Of a DNA stretch of 64,000 bases, positions 1 to 9,891 are shown piece after piece. The stretch lies in contig NZ_FOSV01000002.1 in assembly GCF_900114375.1 (NCBI RefSeq), positions 372,001-436,000 on the forward strand. Direction: 5' to 3'. Source of the DNA: Methylorubrum salsuginis (GTDB lineage Bacteria > Pseudomonadota > Alphaproteobacteria > Rhizobiales > Beijerinckiaceae). Below the pieces are notes generated by a model that worked only from the letters and a program-made list of their open reading frames with translations, was not told the origin of the DNA and ran no database searches. The position numbers and the translations under genes are program-made. Position 1 is the first letter of the stretch, and the number at the start of each line of letters is the position of its first letter.

Positions 1-10
1 CGAGGATCCG

Positions 11-733
11 ATGCCGGAGACGACGCCCTACCGCCGTGTCCTGGTCAAACTCTCGGGCGAGGCGCTCGCCGCCCCCGACGGGTTCTGGCTGCATCCGCCG
101 ATGCTGGCGGCTCTGGCCGAGGACATCCGCGAGGCCATCGGCCACGGCATCGAGATCGCCATCGTGGTCGGCGGCGGCAATCTGATCCGGGGCGCGCGCA
201 TCTCGCAGGCCGGCTGGATCGACCGGGCGACCGGCGATTCGCTCGGCATGATGGCGACCGTGATGAACTCCCTCGCCATCGAGACCGCGCTCAACGCCGC
301 CGGCGTCCAGGCGCGCACCATGTCGGCGGTGTCGATGCCGACGATCTGCGAGACCTATGCGCGCCAGCCGGCGCTGCACCACCTCGACAAGGGGCAGGTC
401 GTGGTCCTCGCGGGCGGCACCGGCAACCCGTACTTCACCACCGACACCGCCGCCGTCCTGCGCGCCGCCGAACTGCGCTGCGACGCGGTTCTGAAGGCGA
501 CGCAGGTCGATGGCGTCTACTCGGCGGATCCGAAGCGCGATCCGGAGGCGATCCGCTACGACACCATCACCCACGACGAGGCCATCGCCCGCGACCTCAA
601 GGTGATGGACACCGCCGCCTTCGCGCTGGCCCGCGAGAGCAAGCTGACCCTCGTGGTCGGTTCGGTCCACGCGCCGAGTTCGGTCACGGCGATTCTCACC
701 GGCCGCTCGGTCTCGACCCGCGTTGTGCCGTAG
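11..733 (+). CDS. pyrH: UMP kinase
   Basis: Phosphorylates UMP to UDP with ATP in the cytoplasm, the first committed step after UMP in pyrimidine nucleotide synthesis. The 240-residue product has the usual length of bacterial PyrH and the amino-acid-kinase fold signatures: VKLSGEAL near the N-terminus (phosphate binding), VVGGGN at about residue 53 and a TQVDGVY segment at about residue 164. It opens the conserved pyrH-frr-uppS-cdsA-dxr-rseP-bamA-lpxD order. The start lies 10 bases inside the window, so any upstream gene (commonly tsf) is out of view. Confidence 0.97.
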   Translation: MPETTPYRRVLVKLSGEALAAPDGFWLHPPMLAALAEDIREAIGHGIEIAIVVGGGNLIRGARISQAGWIDRATGDSLGMMATVMNSLAIETALNAAGVQARTMSAVSMPTICETYARQPALHHLDKGQVVVLAGGTGNPYFTTDTAAVLRAAELRCDAVLKATQVDGVYSADPKRDPEAIRYDTITHDEAIARDLKVMDTAAFALARESKLTLVVGSVHAPSSVTAILTGRSVSTRVVP

Positions 734-855
734 GCGAAACCTCCGCCTCCTCTATTTGCGGCCCCGGGGTTTTTCGTTCATGTAGCGCCACCGCGACGGA
801 GGCCTCGCGCCTTCGCGCCGATCTGCCACCCGAACGCGTCGGGATTTTCAAAGCC

Positions 856-1419
856 ATGGCCACACCGGATTTCGATCTCGGCGATATCAAGCGCCGCATG
901 CAGGGCGCCATCGCCTCGCTCAGCAAGGATCTGGGCTCGCTGCGCACGGGGCGGGCGACGCCGAGCCTGGTCGAGCCGATCAACGTCGAAGCTTACGGAT
1001 CGATGATGCCGATGGCGGGCGTCGCCACCGTCAGCGTGCCCGAGCCGCGCCTGCTCTCGATCTCGGTCTGGGACCGCTCGATGGTCACCGCCGTCGAGAA
1101 GGCGATCCGCGAATCCGACCTCGGCCTCAACCCGATGACCGAGGGCCAGACCATCCGCCTGCGCATCCCCGAGATGAACGAGCAGCGCCGCAAGGAGATG
1201 GTGAAGGTCGCCCACAAATATGCCGAGGAGGCCCGTATCGCCGTGCGCCACGTGCGCCGCGACGGTCTCGACATCCTCAAGAAGCTGGAGAAGGACGGCG
1301 CCATCAGCCAGGACGACGAGAAGCGTCAGGCCGGCGACGTGCAGAAGGCCACCGACGACGCCATCGCGGAAGTCGATCAGGTGCTGGCCGGCAAGGAAAA
1401 GGAAATCATGCAGGTCTGA
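856..1419 (+). CDS. frr: ribosome recycling factor
   Basis: Splits post-termination ribosomes together with EF-G so that subunits can be reused. The 187-residue length is typical. The family pattern is visible throughout: an N-terminal helix, [15 protein letters not shown] at about residue 28, and the long three-helix bundle segment with [20 protein letters not shown] at about residues 98-117. It sits 122 bases after pyrH in the usual translation/lipid cluster and begins with ATG. Confidence 0.97.
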   Translation: MATPDFDLGDIKRRMQGAIASLSKDLGSLRTGRATPSLVEPINVEAYGSMMPMAGVATVSVPEPRLLSISVWDRSMVTAVEKAIRESDLGLNPMTEGQTIRLRIPEMNEQRRKEMVKVAHKYAEEARIAVRHVRRDGLDILKKLEKDGAISQDDEKRQAGDVQKATDDAIAEVDQVLAGKEKEIMQV

Positions 1420-1433
1420 GAACCTGTCTGATC

Positions 1434-1556
1434 GTTCGTAAGGGGTTCCCAAAGGGCAAGCCCTTTGGCGGGGTCTCGGGGCGCGGAGCCCCGAGATGGC
1501 TTCGCCGACCGGGGCTCCGCCCTGGACCCGCGAAAGGTCTTGGTCCTTTCGAAACC
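1434..1556. repeat. intergenic palindromic repeat, family B copy 1
   Basis: Array of short GC-rich inverted repeats between frr and uppS, including a CAAAGGGCAAGCCCTTTG arm pair, a CGGGGC...GCCCCG pair and a GGACC...AGGTC region. Related arrays occur at 9838-9891 and 11968-12066 with the same order of modules (a GAAGG/GAAAGG-type hairpin, then a CAGGG/CCCTG-type hairpin). It can form successive stem-loops in RNA and may act as an attenuator or mRNA-stabilising element; the function is inferred. Confidence 0.7.
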
Positions 1557-1578
1557 ATGACGATACGGGGAGACGCGG

Positions 1579-2364
1579 GTGGTTCGCTCGGAGGGCGCGC
1601 GGCAGATCGGGGCGGATGCCGCCGCCGACGGGACGGCGCGCCAAGCCTCACCCGAAGCTCCCCGCCACGTCGCCATCATCATGGACGGCAACGGGCGCTG
1701 GGCCGCCCGCAAGGGGCTGCCCCGCTTCGAGGGCCATCGCCGCGGGGTCGAGGCGGTGCGCCGTGCGGTGCGCTCGGCGATCGAACTCGGTGTCGCCTAC
1801 CTCACGATCTACAGCTTCTCCTCCGAGAACTGGCGCCGCCCGCCGACGGAGATCATGGAACTGATGGGCCTGCTGCGCCTGTTCGTGCGCGGCGACCTCG
1901 CCGACCTCCACGCCAACAACGTCCGCGTCCGGGTGATCGGCGAGCGCCAAAGCCTCTCCGCCGACATCGCCGCCCTGCTCGACGAGGCCGAGACGCGCAC
2001 CCGCGACAACACCGGCCTCACGCTGGTCGTCGCGTTCAACTACGGCGGTCGCCAGGAGATCCTGCGCGCCGTCCAGCGCCTTGCCGCATCGGTTGCGGAA
2101 GGCCGGCTGCGCCCGGAAGACATCGATCTGCCGACGATCGCGGACGCCCTCGACACGGCCGGGATTCCCGATCCCGACCTCGTGATCCGCACCTCCGGCG
2201 AGCAGCGCCTGTCGAACTTCCTGACGTGGCAGACGGCTTACGCCGAGTACGTGATCGAGCCGGGCTTCTGGCCGGATTTCGACCACGCGGCCTTCGTGGC
2301 GGCGCTGACCGAGTATCATCGTCGCGACCGCCGCTTCGGCGGCCTCGGCAGCGGGGCCGGCTGA
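1579..2364 (+). CDS. uppS: undecaprenyl diphosphate synthase
   Basis: cis-Prenyltransferase that elongates FPP with IPP to C55-PP, the lipid carrier for peptidoglycan and O-antigen. The 261-residue protein carries the UppS signature [10 protein letters not shown] (about residues 33-42), the [10 protein letters not shown] segment and the C-terminal [12 protein letters not shown] block that binds IPP. I take the GTG start at 1579 because a GGGGAGA ribosome-binding site lies just before it. Its stop overlaps the next start (TGATG), indicating translational coupling with cdsA. Confidence 0.96.
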   Translation: MVRSEGARQIGADAAADGTARQASPEAPRHVAIIMDGNGRWAARKGLPRFEGHRRGVEAVRRAVRSAIELGVAYLTIYSFSSENWRRPPTEIMELMGLLRLFVRGDLADLHANNVRVRVIGERQSLSADIAALLDEAETRTRDNTGLTLVVAFNYGGRQEILRAVQRLAASVAEGRLRPEDIDLPTIADALDTAGIPDPDLVIRTSGEQRLSNFLTWQTAYAEYVIEPGFWPDFDHAAFVAALTEYHRRDRRFGGLGSGAG

Positions 2365-3218
2365 TGGCGGAATCCCCACCCGTGCGGGCGGCGCGCTCGC
2401 CCTTTGCCACCCGCGAGTTCCGGCTTCGCACGGTCTCGGCCCTGGTGCTGGGCACGGCGGTGATCGGCACTTTGCTGATCGGCGGCTGGGCCTTCGCCCT
2501 GGTCTGGCTCATCGCCGGCACCGTCGGGGCCGCCGAGTGGCTGGCCATGACCCGCTCGGAGCCGTTGCTGCCGCTGCTCGGCGTCACCGGAGCGACGCTC
2601 GCCGGGCTCGCCGCCGCCGCGCTCCTCGGCGCGCCAGCCCTGACCTTCCTTCTCATTCTCATCGCCGGCTGCGTCGGCCTCGTCGTGCTGGGGCGCGGCA
2701 TCACCCGGCGTAAGGCGGTCTGCGGTCTGCTGGGCGGCGCCGTCGTCGCGCTGGTGCCGACGCTGCTGCGGATCGACCCCGCCATCGGCCTCGTCGGCCC
2801 GGCCTGGATGTTCGCCGTGGTCTGGTCCACCGACATCCTGGCCTACATCACCGGCCGCCTCGTCGGCGGGCCGAAGCTGATGCCGCGGGTGAGCCCGAAC
2901 AAGACCTGGTCGGGGGCGATCGGTGGGCTCACCGCCGGCATCGTCGCCGGCACCGTGACGGCGGCCATCGCCCGGGGCCACGGCTGGGACGCGCTGCCCG
3001 CCATCTCGCTGCCGGTCGTCGCTCTGTTCAGCGGGATCGCCTCGGTGCTCAGCCAGGGCGGCGACCTCGTCGAATCCTCGCTCAAGCGGCGCTACGGCGT
3101 GAAGGATTCCGGCCGCTCGATCCCCGGCCATGGCGGTGTCATGGACCGGCTCGACGGCTTCTTCGCCGTGGCGTTGCTGGCCGGCCTGTGCTTTGCCGTG
3201 ATGCGGCTCACTGCCTGA
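2364..3218 (+). CDS. cdsA: phosphatidate cytidylyltransferase (CDP-diglyceride synthase)
   Basis: Integral inner-membrane enzyme that converts phosphatidic acid and CTP to CDP-diacylglycerol. The 284-residue product has six to eight hydrophobic stretches and the CdsA signature near the C-terminus (SSLKRRYGVKDSGRSIPGHG followed by GVMDRLD). The reading frame is open far upstream inside uppS, but the ATG overlapping the uppS stop gives the expected family length, so I chose it. Confidence 0.95.
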   Translation: MAESPPVRAARSPFATREFRLRTVSALVLGTAVIGTLLIGGWAFALVWLIAGTVGAAEWLAMTRSEPLLPLLGVTGATLAGLAAAALLGAPALTFLLILIAGCVGLVVLGRGITRRKAVCGLLGGAVVALVPTLLRIDPAIGLVGPAWMFAVVWSTDILAYITGRLVGGPKLMPRVSPNKTWSGAIGGLTAGIVAGTVTAAIARGHGWDALPAISLPVVALFSGIASVLSQGGDLVESSLKRRYGVKDSGRSIPGHGGVMDRLDGFFAVALLAGLCFAVMRLTA

Positions 3219-3248
3219 GCGCCGGCCGCTATCCAAGGAACGTTTCTC

Positions 3249-4427
3249 GTGAGCCTCACCGTCACCGTCCTCGGCGCCACCGGATCGATCGGCCGCTCGA
3301 CCACCGACCTGCTCGCCCAGCATGCCGGCCGCTTCCGCGTCGGCGCGCTGGTCGGCGGCAAGGATGCGGCGGCGCTCGCCAAGCTCGCCCTGGAGATGCG
3401 CCCCGACTTCGCCGCGCTCGCCGACGAGAGCGCCGGCCCGGCGCTCGCCGAGGCGCTGACGGGTTCCGGCATCCCCAACGGGGCGGGGGAGGACGCGGTG
3501 CTGGAGGCGGTCGCCCGCGAGGCCGACATCGTCGTCGCCGCGGTGAGCGGGGCGGCGGGCCTCAAGCCCACCCACGCGGCGCTCCGGCTCGGCCGCACGA
3601 TCGCGCTCGCCAACAAGGAGAGCCTCGTCTGCGCTGGCGACGCCTTCATGCGCGATGCCGCCCGCTACGGCGCCAGAATCCTGCCGGTCGATTCCGAGCA
3701 CAACGCGCTCGCGCAAGCGATGGGCGACGGCCGCGTCTCCGACATCGCCAAGATGACGCTCACGGCGTCCGGCGGCCCGTTCCGCACCTGGGCGCAGGAG
3801 CGCATCGCCGCCGCGAGCCCCGCCGAGGCCGCCGCCCATCCGACGTGGTCGATGGGCATGAAGATCAACATCGATTCCGCCTCGCTGATGAACAAGGGGC
3901 TGGAACTGATCGAGGCCCACCACCTCTTCGGCATTGAGGCGGCCCGGCTCGACGTGATCGTCCATCCGCAATCGATCGTGCACGGGCTGATCGCGTGGCG
4001 CGACGGCGCGGTCACCGCCGGCCTGGCCATGCCGGACATGCGGGTGCCGATCGCCCATTGCCTCGGCCTCGGCGACCGGCTGGAGATCGCCCGCGGGCGC
4101 CCGCTCGATCTCGCGACGACGGGCAGCCTCACCTTCGAGCCGGCTGACGAGGCCCGCTTCCCCTGCCTGCGCGTCGCCCGCGCGGCGCTGGCCGAGGGGG
4201 GCGCGGCCCCGACCGTGATGAACGCCGCCAACGAGATCGCGGTCGCAGCCTTCATCCGCGGCGCGATCCCCTTCTACGGCATCGCTGAACTGGTCGAGCG
4301 GGCCTGCGAGCGCTTCGCACCGGTCTATGTCCGCGCGCCCGAGGACGTCGAGGAAGCGCTGGCCATCGACGCAGAGGTCCGGGCCTGGAGCCTGGAGGCG
4401 GTCCCACAGGCGCGCGCCGCCGGTTAA
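3249..4427 (+). CDS. dxr: 1-deoxy-D-xylulose 5-phosphate reductoisomerase
   Basis: Second enzyme of the MEP isoprenoid pathway: rearranges and reduces DXP to 2-C-methylerythritol 4-phosphate with NADPH. The 392-residue protein begins with a nucleotide-binding VLGATGSIGRST motif, has the ALANKESLVCAG segment (about residue 118) and a metal/substrate block around PVDSEHNAL (about residue 143) and NIDSASLMNKGLELIEAH. GTG start at 3249, 30 bases after cdsA; isoprenoid supply links it to uppS. Confidence 0.97.
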   Translation: MSLTVTVLGATGSIGRSTTDLLAQHAGRFRVGALVGGKDAAALAKLALEMRPDFAALADESAGPALAEALTGSGIPNGAGEDAVLEAVAREADIVVAAVSGAAGLKPTHAALRLGRTIALANKESLVCAGDAFMRDAARYGARILPVDSEHNALAQAMGDGRVSDIAKMTLTASGGPFRTWAQERIAAASPAEAAAHPTWSMGMKINIDSASLMNKGLELIEAHHLFGIEAARLDVIVHPQSIVHGLIAWRDGAVTAGLAMPDMRVPIAHCLGLGDRLEIARGRPLDLATTGSLTFEPADEARFPCLRVARAALAEGGAAPTVMNAANEIAVAAFIRGAIPFYGIAELVERACERFAPVYVRAPEDVEEALAIDAEVRAWSLEAVPQARAAG

Positions 4428-4589
4428 CCCTGGTTCGGGCTTGCCGGGGAGCGGCCGGCCGGGCCTGCAACGAAATAACCAAAAGCTCTCGCGCCGGGCC
4501 GCGCGGCGTGCGACGATCCGCGACTTGCGGCTCGGGGGGCCGCCCTGTCAGGGCGGAGACGAGACGATCGCGGCCAAAAGGGTGCCGGA

Positions 4590-5747
4590 ATGGATTTCCT
4601 CAGCAGCATGGGCGGCAACGCGGCCGGTTTCTTCGGCGCGGTGATCCCGTTCCTGTTCGTGCTGACCATCGTGGTCTTCGTCCACGAGATGGGGCACTTC
4701 CTCGTCGGCCGCTGGTGCGGCGTCGGCGTCAACGCCTTCTCGATCGGCTTCGGGCCGGAACTCGTCGGCTTCAACGACCGGCGCGGTACCCGCTGGAAGC
4801 TGTGCGCGATCCCGCTCGGCGGCTACGTCAAGTTCGTGGGCGACGCCAACGGCGCCAGCGTGCCCGATCCCGAGGCCGTCGCCCGGATGAACCCGCACGA
4901 GCGCGCGATCAGCTTCCCGGCCCAGCCGGTGGCCAAGCGCGCCGCCATCGTCGCCGCCGGACCCATCGCCAACTTCATTCTGGCCATCGCGGTGTTCGCG
5001 GGCGCGATCTACCTCAACGGCCGCTACGAGACGCCGGCCCGCGTCGAGGCGGTTCAGCCCGGCAGTGCCGCCGAGCGCGCCGGCTTCCGGCCCGGCGACG
5101 TGATCCGCTCCATCGACGGGCAGGCCATCGCGACCTTCGGCGAGATGCAGCGCGTCGTCTCGGGGGCCGCCGGCTCCTCGCTCTCGGTCACCGTCGATCG
5201 GGGCGGCACGGAAACGACGCTGACGGCGGTGCCCGACAAGATCGAGGACCGCACCCCGTTCGGCCGCCACCGCTTCGGCCGGCTCGGCATCAACGGGCCG
5301 CGGGGCGATGCGGCCAAGCTCGTGCATTACGGCCCCTACGAGTCGCTCAAGCTCGGCGTCGCCGAGACCTACTTCGTGGTCGAGCGCACCTTCGACTATA
5401 TCGGCAAGCTGGTGACGGGCCGCGAATCCGCCGACCAGCTCTCCGGGCCGATCGGCATCGCCCGCGTCTCGGGTGAGGTCGCCCGCGTCGGCGGCGTCGG
5501 CGGCCTGATCGGGCTGATCGCGCTGCTCTCGGTCTCGATCGGCCTGCTCAACCTGTTCCCGATCCCGCTGCTCGATGGCGGCCACCTGCTGTTCTACGCC
5601 TTCGAGGTGGTGCGCGGTCGCCCCCTGAGTGAGCGCGCCCAGGAAATCGGCTTCCGCATCGGCTTGGCCTTCGTGCTGATGCTGATGCTGTTCGCCGCCT
5701 GGAACGACATCCTCAATCTCGGTGCCTCCTTCAGCCGCGGAACCTAG
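4590..5747 (+). CDS. rseP: RIP metalloprotease RseP (site-2 protease)
   Basis: Inner-membrane zinc protease that performs the second cut of anti-sigma factors in envelope stress signalling. The 385-residue protein has the catalytic HEMGHF motif in the first membrane segment (about residue 35), a PDZ domain at about residues 130-205 (PGSAAERAGFRPGDVI) and the second active-site motif NLFPIPLLDGGH near residue 322. A 162-base gap separates it from dxr, and bamA follows in the usual envelope-biogenesis order. Confidence 0.95.
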   Translation: MDFLSSMGGNAAGFFGAVIPFLFVLTIVVFVHEMGHFLVGRWCGVGVNAFSIGFGPELVGFNDRRGTRWKLCAIPLGGYVKFVGDANGASVPDPEAVARMNPHERAISFPAQPVAKRAAIVAAGPIANFILAIAVFAGAIYLNGRYETPARVEAVQPGSAAERAGFRPGDVIRSIDGQAIATFGEMQRVVSGAAGSSLSVTVDRGGTETTLTAVPDKIEDRTPFGRHRFGRLGINGPRGDAAKLVHYGPYESLKLGVAETYFVVERTFDYIGKLVTGRESADQLSGPIGIARVSGEVARVGGVGGLIGLIALLSVSIGLLNLFPIPLLDGGHLLFYAFEVVRGRPLSERAQEIGFRIGLAFVLMLMLFAAWNDILNLGASFSRGT

Positions 5748-5791
5748 AGCATCGGTCCGAAGGCCGGAAGCCGACTTTCGGGACGATGCTC
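5745..5791. repeat. extragenic palindromic repeat, family A (short copy)
   Basis: Begins at the rseP stop codon with TAGAGCATCG and ends with CGATGCTCC, so the two ends are inverted copies; the middle holds the CCGGAAG/CTTTCGG arm seen in longer family A copies at 30598-30695, 31861-31963, 44529-44631 and 56107-56212. Confidence 0.75.
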
Positions 5792-5821
5792 CAGCGCAGC
5801 GCCCTCGCGGCAGCGCCACAA

Positions 5822-5848
5822 GGCCCGGTCCTTCGACCGGGCCTTTTT
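5822..5848 (+). terminator. rho-independent terminator after rseP
   Basis: A 9-bp perfect stem (GGCCCGGTC / GACCGGGCC) with a four-base loop followed immediately by TTTTT. It should end transcription from the dxr-rseP side and separate it from bamA. Confidence 0.85.
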
Positions 5849-6100
5849 CGTGGATGAAGGCCCCACTTCCGATTCGAAGCCATGGTTAACAGGGTGTTGC
5901 GGTGATCCGGCTCCGCTCCGAAAAGCCGTGATCGGGGCCGCATTTACGCCCTATTCACCTTGATCCACGATCCTGTGGGCAAGTGCTGCGCCGTTAAGTG
6001 GCGCGAAGGCCACGACCCCCCAAAATCCCTTAACGGCGGACCTCCCCCGCGTTGCGTCGCAGGGGAATCCCGATACAAGCGTGGCTGGGACCAGAGGGCG

Positions 6101-6165
6101 GCCCGTCTCTGACAAGGACGGCGGCCCGCGGGTGCGAACCCGTGCTGAGATAAAAAGAGACGGGC
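6101..6165 (+). promoter_or_regulatory. structured 5' leader of bamA
   Basis: The bamA leader contains a perfect 10-bp inverted repeat, GCCCGTCTCT at 6101-6110 and AGAGACGGGC at 6156-6165, enclosing an inner hairpin with GCGGGT...ACCCGT arms at about 6128-6143. The right arm is the only purine-rich segment before the ATG at 6172, so the stem could hide the ribosome-binding site. Structure is seen in the sequence; regulation is inferred. Confidence 0.5.
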
Positions 6166-6171
6166 GATTAC

Positions 6172-8733
6172 ATGATGTCGATGACGGGAAAGCGCCGGCG
6201 CAAGTCGGCGGAGCGGGCCATCGTTCTGGTCGCCACCGCCGCCGGTGTGATCCTCGGCGGTGAGGTCGCTCACGCCCAGCAGATCGTCGTTGAAGGCAAC
6301 AAGCGGGTCGATTCCGGCACGATCCGCTCCTACGTCACCGGCACCGCCTCCGGTTCGCCCGAAGAGGCGCGGCGCAATCTCCTCTCCACCGGCCTCTTCT
6401 CCGACGTGCAGGTCTCGGCGCGCGGCGGCACGACCGTGGTGCGGGTGCGCGAGAACAGCATCGTCGGCCGTGTCTTCTTCGAGGGCAACAAGAAGGTCGA
6501 GAAGGCCACGCTCGAAGGCGTCGTCGAGTCGAAGGAGCGCGGCGCCCTCAGCCAGGCGGTCATCGCGGCCGATGTCGAGCGCATCCGCGACGTCTACAAG
6601 CGCTATGGCCGCGGCACCGCCAAGGTCAGCTACCGCCTCGTCGATCTCCCGAATGGCCGCTCCGACGTCGTCTTCACCATCGACGAGGGCGACAAGACCG
6701 GCATCCGCTCGATCAACTTCGTCGGCAACCGCGCCTATTCCGAATCGACGCTGCGTGGGCTGATGACCTCGACGCAGATGAACTTCCTGTCGTTCATCAA
6801 GACCTCCGACGTCTACGATCCGGACCGCATCGCGGCGGACGTGGAGCTGGTGCGTCGCTACTATCTCAAGAACGGCTATGCCGACTTCCGCGTCGTCAAC
6901 GCCGATGCGCGCTACGTCGAGACCCCCGAGGATGCCGGCTGGGTCGTCACCATCACGGTGGACGAGGGTGAGCAATACACCGTCGGCGCCGTCGCCGTGG
7001 ATCCGCGCATCCCCGGCGTCGACCGCGAGGCCCTCGACGGCGAGATCCGCGCCCGCGTCGGCGACGTCTACAACGCCGAGGACGTGGAGAAGTCGCTGGT
7101 CGGCGTGACCAACGAGGTCAACCGCCAGGGCCATCCCTTCGCGCAGGTGCGCCCCACCGGCCAGCGCGACCCGGCCACCCGTCAGGTCTCCCTCGGCTTC
7201 GTGGTCGAGGACGGCCCGCGCGTCTACGTCGAGCGCATCAATATCCGCGGCAACACCCGCACCCGCGACTACGTCATCCGCCGCGAGCTCGACCTCACCG
7301 AGGGCGATGCCTACAACCGCGTGCTGGTCGACCGCGCCGAGCGCCGCCTCAACGGCCTGGGCTTCTTCAAAAAGGTCCGCTTCTCCAACGAGCCGGGCTC
7401 CTCGCCCGACCGCGTGATCGTGAACATCGACGTTGAGGATCAGCCCACGGGCTCGTTCTCGGTGGCGGGCGGCTACTCCACCCAGGACGGCATCATCGGC
7501 GAGGTCTCGGTCTCCGAGTCCAACTTCCTCGGTCGCGGTCAGTACGTCCGCGTCGCCGCCCAGGGCGGCCAGTACGCCAAGGGCTTCGACTTCTCGTTCA
7601 CGGAGCCGTACTTCCTCGGCTACCGCATGGCGGCCGGCTTCGACGCCTTCTACAAGTACTCGGACCTGACCCGCTACTCGCGCTACGAGACGACCGTCTA
7701 CGGCGGCCAGCTCCGCGTCGGTCTACCGATCACCGAGGATTTCGGCGTCACCTTCCGCTACTCGCTCTACAACACCGAGCTGACGATCCCGAACACGGTC
7801 AAGCGGCCCTACAACGACTGCTCGATCCCGATCCCGGGCTATACGCAGCTGAACCCCGCCAATGCGGTCGATCCGACGACGGGTCGTTCCGTGGCCGGAC
7901 TGCCGGCCTATCCGAACTGCGCTTATGACGGCGAGGCCTCGATCGCGCTCAAGGGCTCGACCGGCTCGACCCTCACCTCGCTCGCGGGCGTGACGCTGGC
8001 CTACTCGACGCTCGACAACCTGCAGCGGCCGACCAACGGCTTCTACGGCGAGCTGAAGCCCGACGTGGCCGGCATCGGCGGCGACTCCAAGTTCTTCCGC
8101 GTGACGGGCGACGCCCGTTACTACAAGGAACTCTGGGAGGACGTGATCGGCTTCGTCCGCCTCCAGGGCGGTCACATCTCGGCGCTCGACGGCAACCCGC
8201 TGCGCATCACCGACCAGTTCTTTCTCGGCCCGTCGTTGGTCCGCGGCTTCGCCCCGAACGGTCTCGGCCCGCGCGACGTCGGCAGCGCCGATGCCCGCTC
8301 CAACGCCATCGGCGGCACGACCTATGTCGGCGCCACGGTCGAAGTTCAGTTCCCGATCTGGGGTATCCCGAAGGATCTCGGCCTGAAGGGCGCGGTCTTC
8401 GCCGATGCCGGTACGCTGTTCGGCTATTCCGGCCGGCGCACCTTCAACGTGAACGGCGATGCCTTCATCAACGGTCAGGGGCCGACGGGCTGCACCTATT
8501 CCAGCTTCGGCGCGGGCGCGATCAACGTCGAGCCCGAATGCGTGAACGTCCGCGACAAGGCGACGATCCGTTCCTCGGTCGGTGCCTCGATCCTGTGGAA
8601 CTCGCCGCTGGGCCCGATCCGCTTCGACTACGCCTACGCCCTGACCAAGGACGAGGGCATCAACAACGGCTTCGGCCGGGTCGGCAAGGACCAGCTCCAG
8701 GCGTTCCGCTTCTCCGGCGGCTCGCGCTTCTGA
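6172..8733 (+). CDS. bamA: outer membrane protein assembly factor BamA
   Basis: Central subunit of the BAM complex, which folds beta-barrel proteins into the outer membrane. The 853-residue protein has a signal peptide ending near HAQQ, five POTRA repeats (starting IVVEGNKRVDSGTI, then VGRVFFEGNKKV, IRSINFVGNRAYSE and others) and a C-terminal 16-strand Omp85 barrel; the chain ends in phenylalanine, as barrels do. The RGFAPNGLGPRD segment fits the conserved VRGF loop. Two further in-frame ATGs (6175, 6181) follow the first. Followed after 45 bases by lpxD. Confidence 0.96.
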   Translation: MMSMTGKRRRKSAERAIVLVATAAGVILGGEVAHAQQIVVEGNKRVDSGTIRSYVTGTASGSPEEARRNLLSTGLFSDVQVSARGGTTVVRVRENSIVGRVFFEGNKKVEKATLEGVVESKERGALSQAVIAADVERIRDVYKRYGRGTAKVSYRLVDLPNGRSDVVFTIDEGDKTGIRSINFVGNRAYSESTLRGLMTSTQMNFLSFIKTSDVYDPDRIAADVELVRRYYLKNGYADFRVVNADARYVETPEDAGWVVTITVDEGEQYTVGAVAVDPRIPGVDREALDGEIRARVGDVYNAEDVEKSLVGVTNEVNRQGHPFAQVRPTGQRDPATRQVSLGFVVEDGPRVYVERINIRGNTRTRDYVIRRELDLTEGDAYNRVLVDRAERRLNGLGFFKKVRFSNEPGSSPDRVIVNIDVEDQPTGSFSVAGGYSTQDGIIGEVSVSESNFLGRGQYVRVAAQGGQYAKGFDFSFTEPYFLGYRMAAGFDAFYKYSDLTRYSRYETTVYGGQLRVGLPITEDFGVTFRYSLYNTELTIPNTVKRPYNDCSIPIPGYTQLNPANAVDPTTGRSVAGLPAYPNCAYDGEASIALKGSTGSTLTSLAGVTLAYSTLDNLQRPTNGFYGELKPDVAGIGGDSKFFRVTGDARYYKELWEDVIGFVRLQGGHISALDGNPLRITDQFFLGPSLVRGFAPNGLGPRDVGSADARSNAIGGTTYVGATVEVQFPIWGIPKDLGLKGAVFADAGTLFGYSGRRTFNVNGDAFINGQGPTGCTYSSFGAGAINVEPECVNVRDKATIRSSVGASILWNSPLGPIRFDYAYALTKDEGINNGFGRVGKDQLQAFRFSGGSRF

Positions 8734-8778
8734 TCCCATGACGCGGCGACCCTTGGCGGGCCGCCGCGTTATCGTCTC

Positions 8779-9837
8779 ATGTCAGATCCCATCTTCATCA
8801 CGCCGCAAGGCGGTCTGAGCCTCGGCGATGTCGCCGGGGCTTGCGGCGTTTCGCTGCCCGAGGGCGCCGATCCGTCCCGTCCCGTCACCGGCGCGGCCCC
8901 GCTCGAATCGGCGGGACCGTCCGAGATCGCCTACATGGACAACGCCCGCTACGGCGAGGCGCTCTCCGCCACCCGGGCGCTCGCCTGCCTCGTCTCGCCG
9001 CGCTTTGCCGCCCGCGTGCCCGAGGGCACGGTGGCGCTCGTGCTGCGCGATCCCTATCGCGCCTATGCCGGCCTGCTCGCCCGCCTCTACGGCGAGGCGA
9101 TGCGGCCGGGCTCGCTGTTCGCCGCCGCCGGCATCTCTCCCGGCGCCCACATCCATCCGCAGGCCCGGCTGGAGGACGACGTCCGGATCGATCCCGGCGC
9201 CGTCGTGGGTCCCGGCGCCGAAATCGGCTCGGGCTCGGTGATCGGGCCCAACGCCGTGATCGGGCCGAATGTCCGGATCGGCCGCGACTGCTCGATCGGG
9301 GCGGGCAGCACGCTGACCCACGCGCTGGTGGGCAACCGTGTCATCGTTCACCCAGGCGCCCGCATCGGCCAGGACGGGTTCGGCTTCGCCATGGGGCCGG
9401 GCGGCCATCTCAAGGTGCCGCAGATCGGCCGGGTGATCGTCCAGGACGATGTCGAGATCGGCGCCAACACCACGATCGACCGGGGCGCCTCGCGCGACAC
9501 GGTGATCGGGGAGGGCACCAAGATCGACAACCTCGTGCAGATCGCCCACAACGTGGTGATCGGCCGCCACTGCGTGATCGTCTCCGGCGTCGGCATCTCC
9601 GGCTCGACCACCTTGGAGGATTATGTCGTGCTCGGCGGGCAGGTCGGCGTCGTCGGCCACCTGCGCATCGGCATGGGCTCGCAGATCGCCGGCTCCTCAA
9701 ACGTCAACCGCGACGTTCCGCCGGGCTCGCGCTGGGGCGGTACGCCGGCCAAGCCCGTGCGGGCATGGTTCCGCGAACTGACGACGCTCGCCCGCTTGGC
9801 CGAGCGCTCCGGCAGCGATTCCAAGGACGAAAAGTAG
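8779..9837 (+). CDS. lpxD: UDP-3-O-(3-hydroxyacyl)glucosamine N-acyltransferase
   Basis: Third step of lipid A synthesis: transfers a 3-hydroxyacyl group from ACP to UDP-3-O-acylglucosamine. The 352-residue product has the LpxD N-terminal uridine-binding domain followed by many hexapeptide repeats forming a left-handed beta helix (about residues 115-320) and a helical C-terminus. The catalytic-histidine segment is [14 protein letters not shown] (about residue 251). In many relatives fabZ, lpxA and lpxB follow directly; here a repeat and an opposing phosphatase gene follow instead. Confidence 0.95.
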   Translation: MSDPIFITPQGGLSLGDVAGACGVSLPEGADPSRPVTGAAPLESAGPSEIAYMDNARYGEALSATRALACLVSPRFAARVPEGTVALVLRDPYRAYAGLLARLYGEAMRPGSLFAAAGISPGAHIHPQARLEDDVRIDPGAVVGPGAEIGSGSVIGPNAVIGPNVRIGRDCSIGAGSTLTHALVGNRVIVHPGARIGQDGFGFAMGPGGHLKVPQIGRVIVQDDVEIGANTTIDRGASRDTVIGEGTKIDNLVQIAHNVVIGRHCVIVSGVGISGSTTLEDYVVLGGQVGVVGHLRIGMGSQIAGSSNVNRDVPPGSRWGGTPAKPVRAWFRELTTLARLAERSGSDSKDEK

Positions 9838-9891
9838 AGGTTCCCGAAGGACAAGTCCTTCGGCGGGGTGCAGGGGCAGAGCCCCTGCATG
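9838..9891. repeat. intergenic palindromic repeat, family B copy 2
   Basis: Fills the gap between the convergent lpxD and phosphatase genes. Contains GAAGGACAAGTCCTTC and GCAGGGGCAGAGCCCCTGC hairpins, the same two modules in the same order as at 1434-1556 and 11968-12066. It may serve as a bidirectional terminator here. Confidence 0.75.

Noticed and set aside
6128..6160. TPP riboswitch suspected from a CTGAGA string in the bamA leader
   Set aside because: The other conserved TPP elements are absent and bamA is not a thiamine gene.
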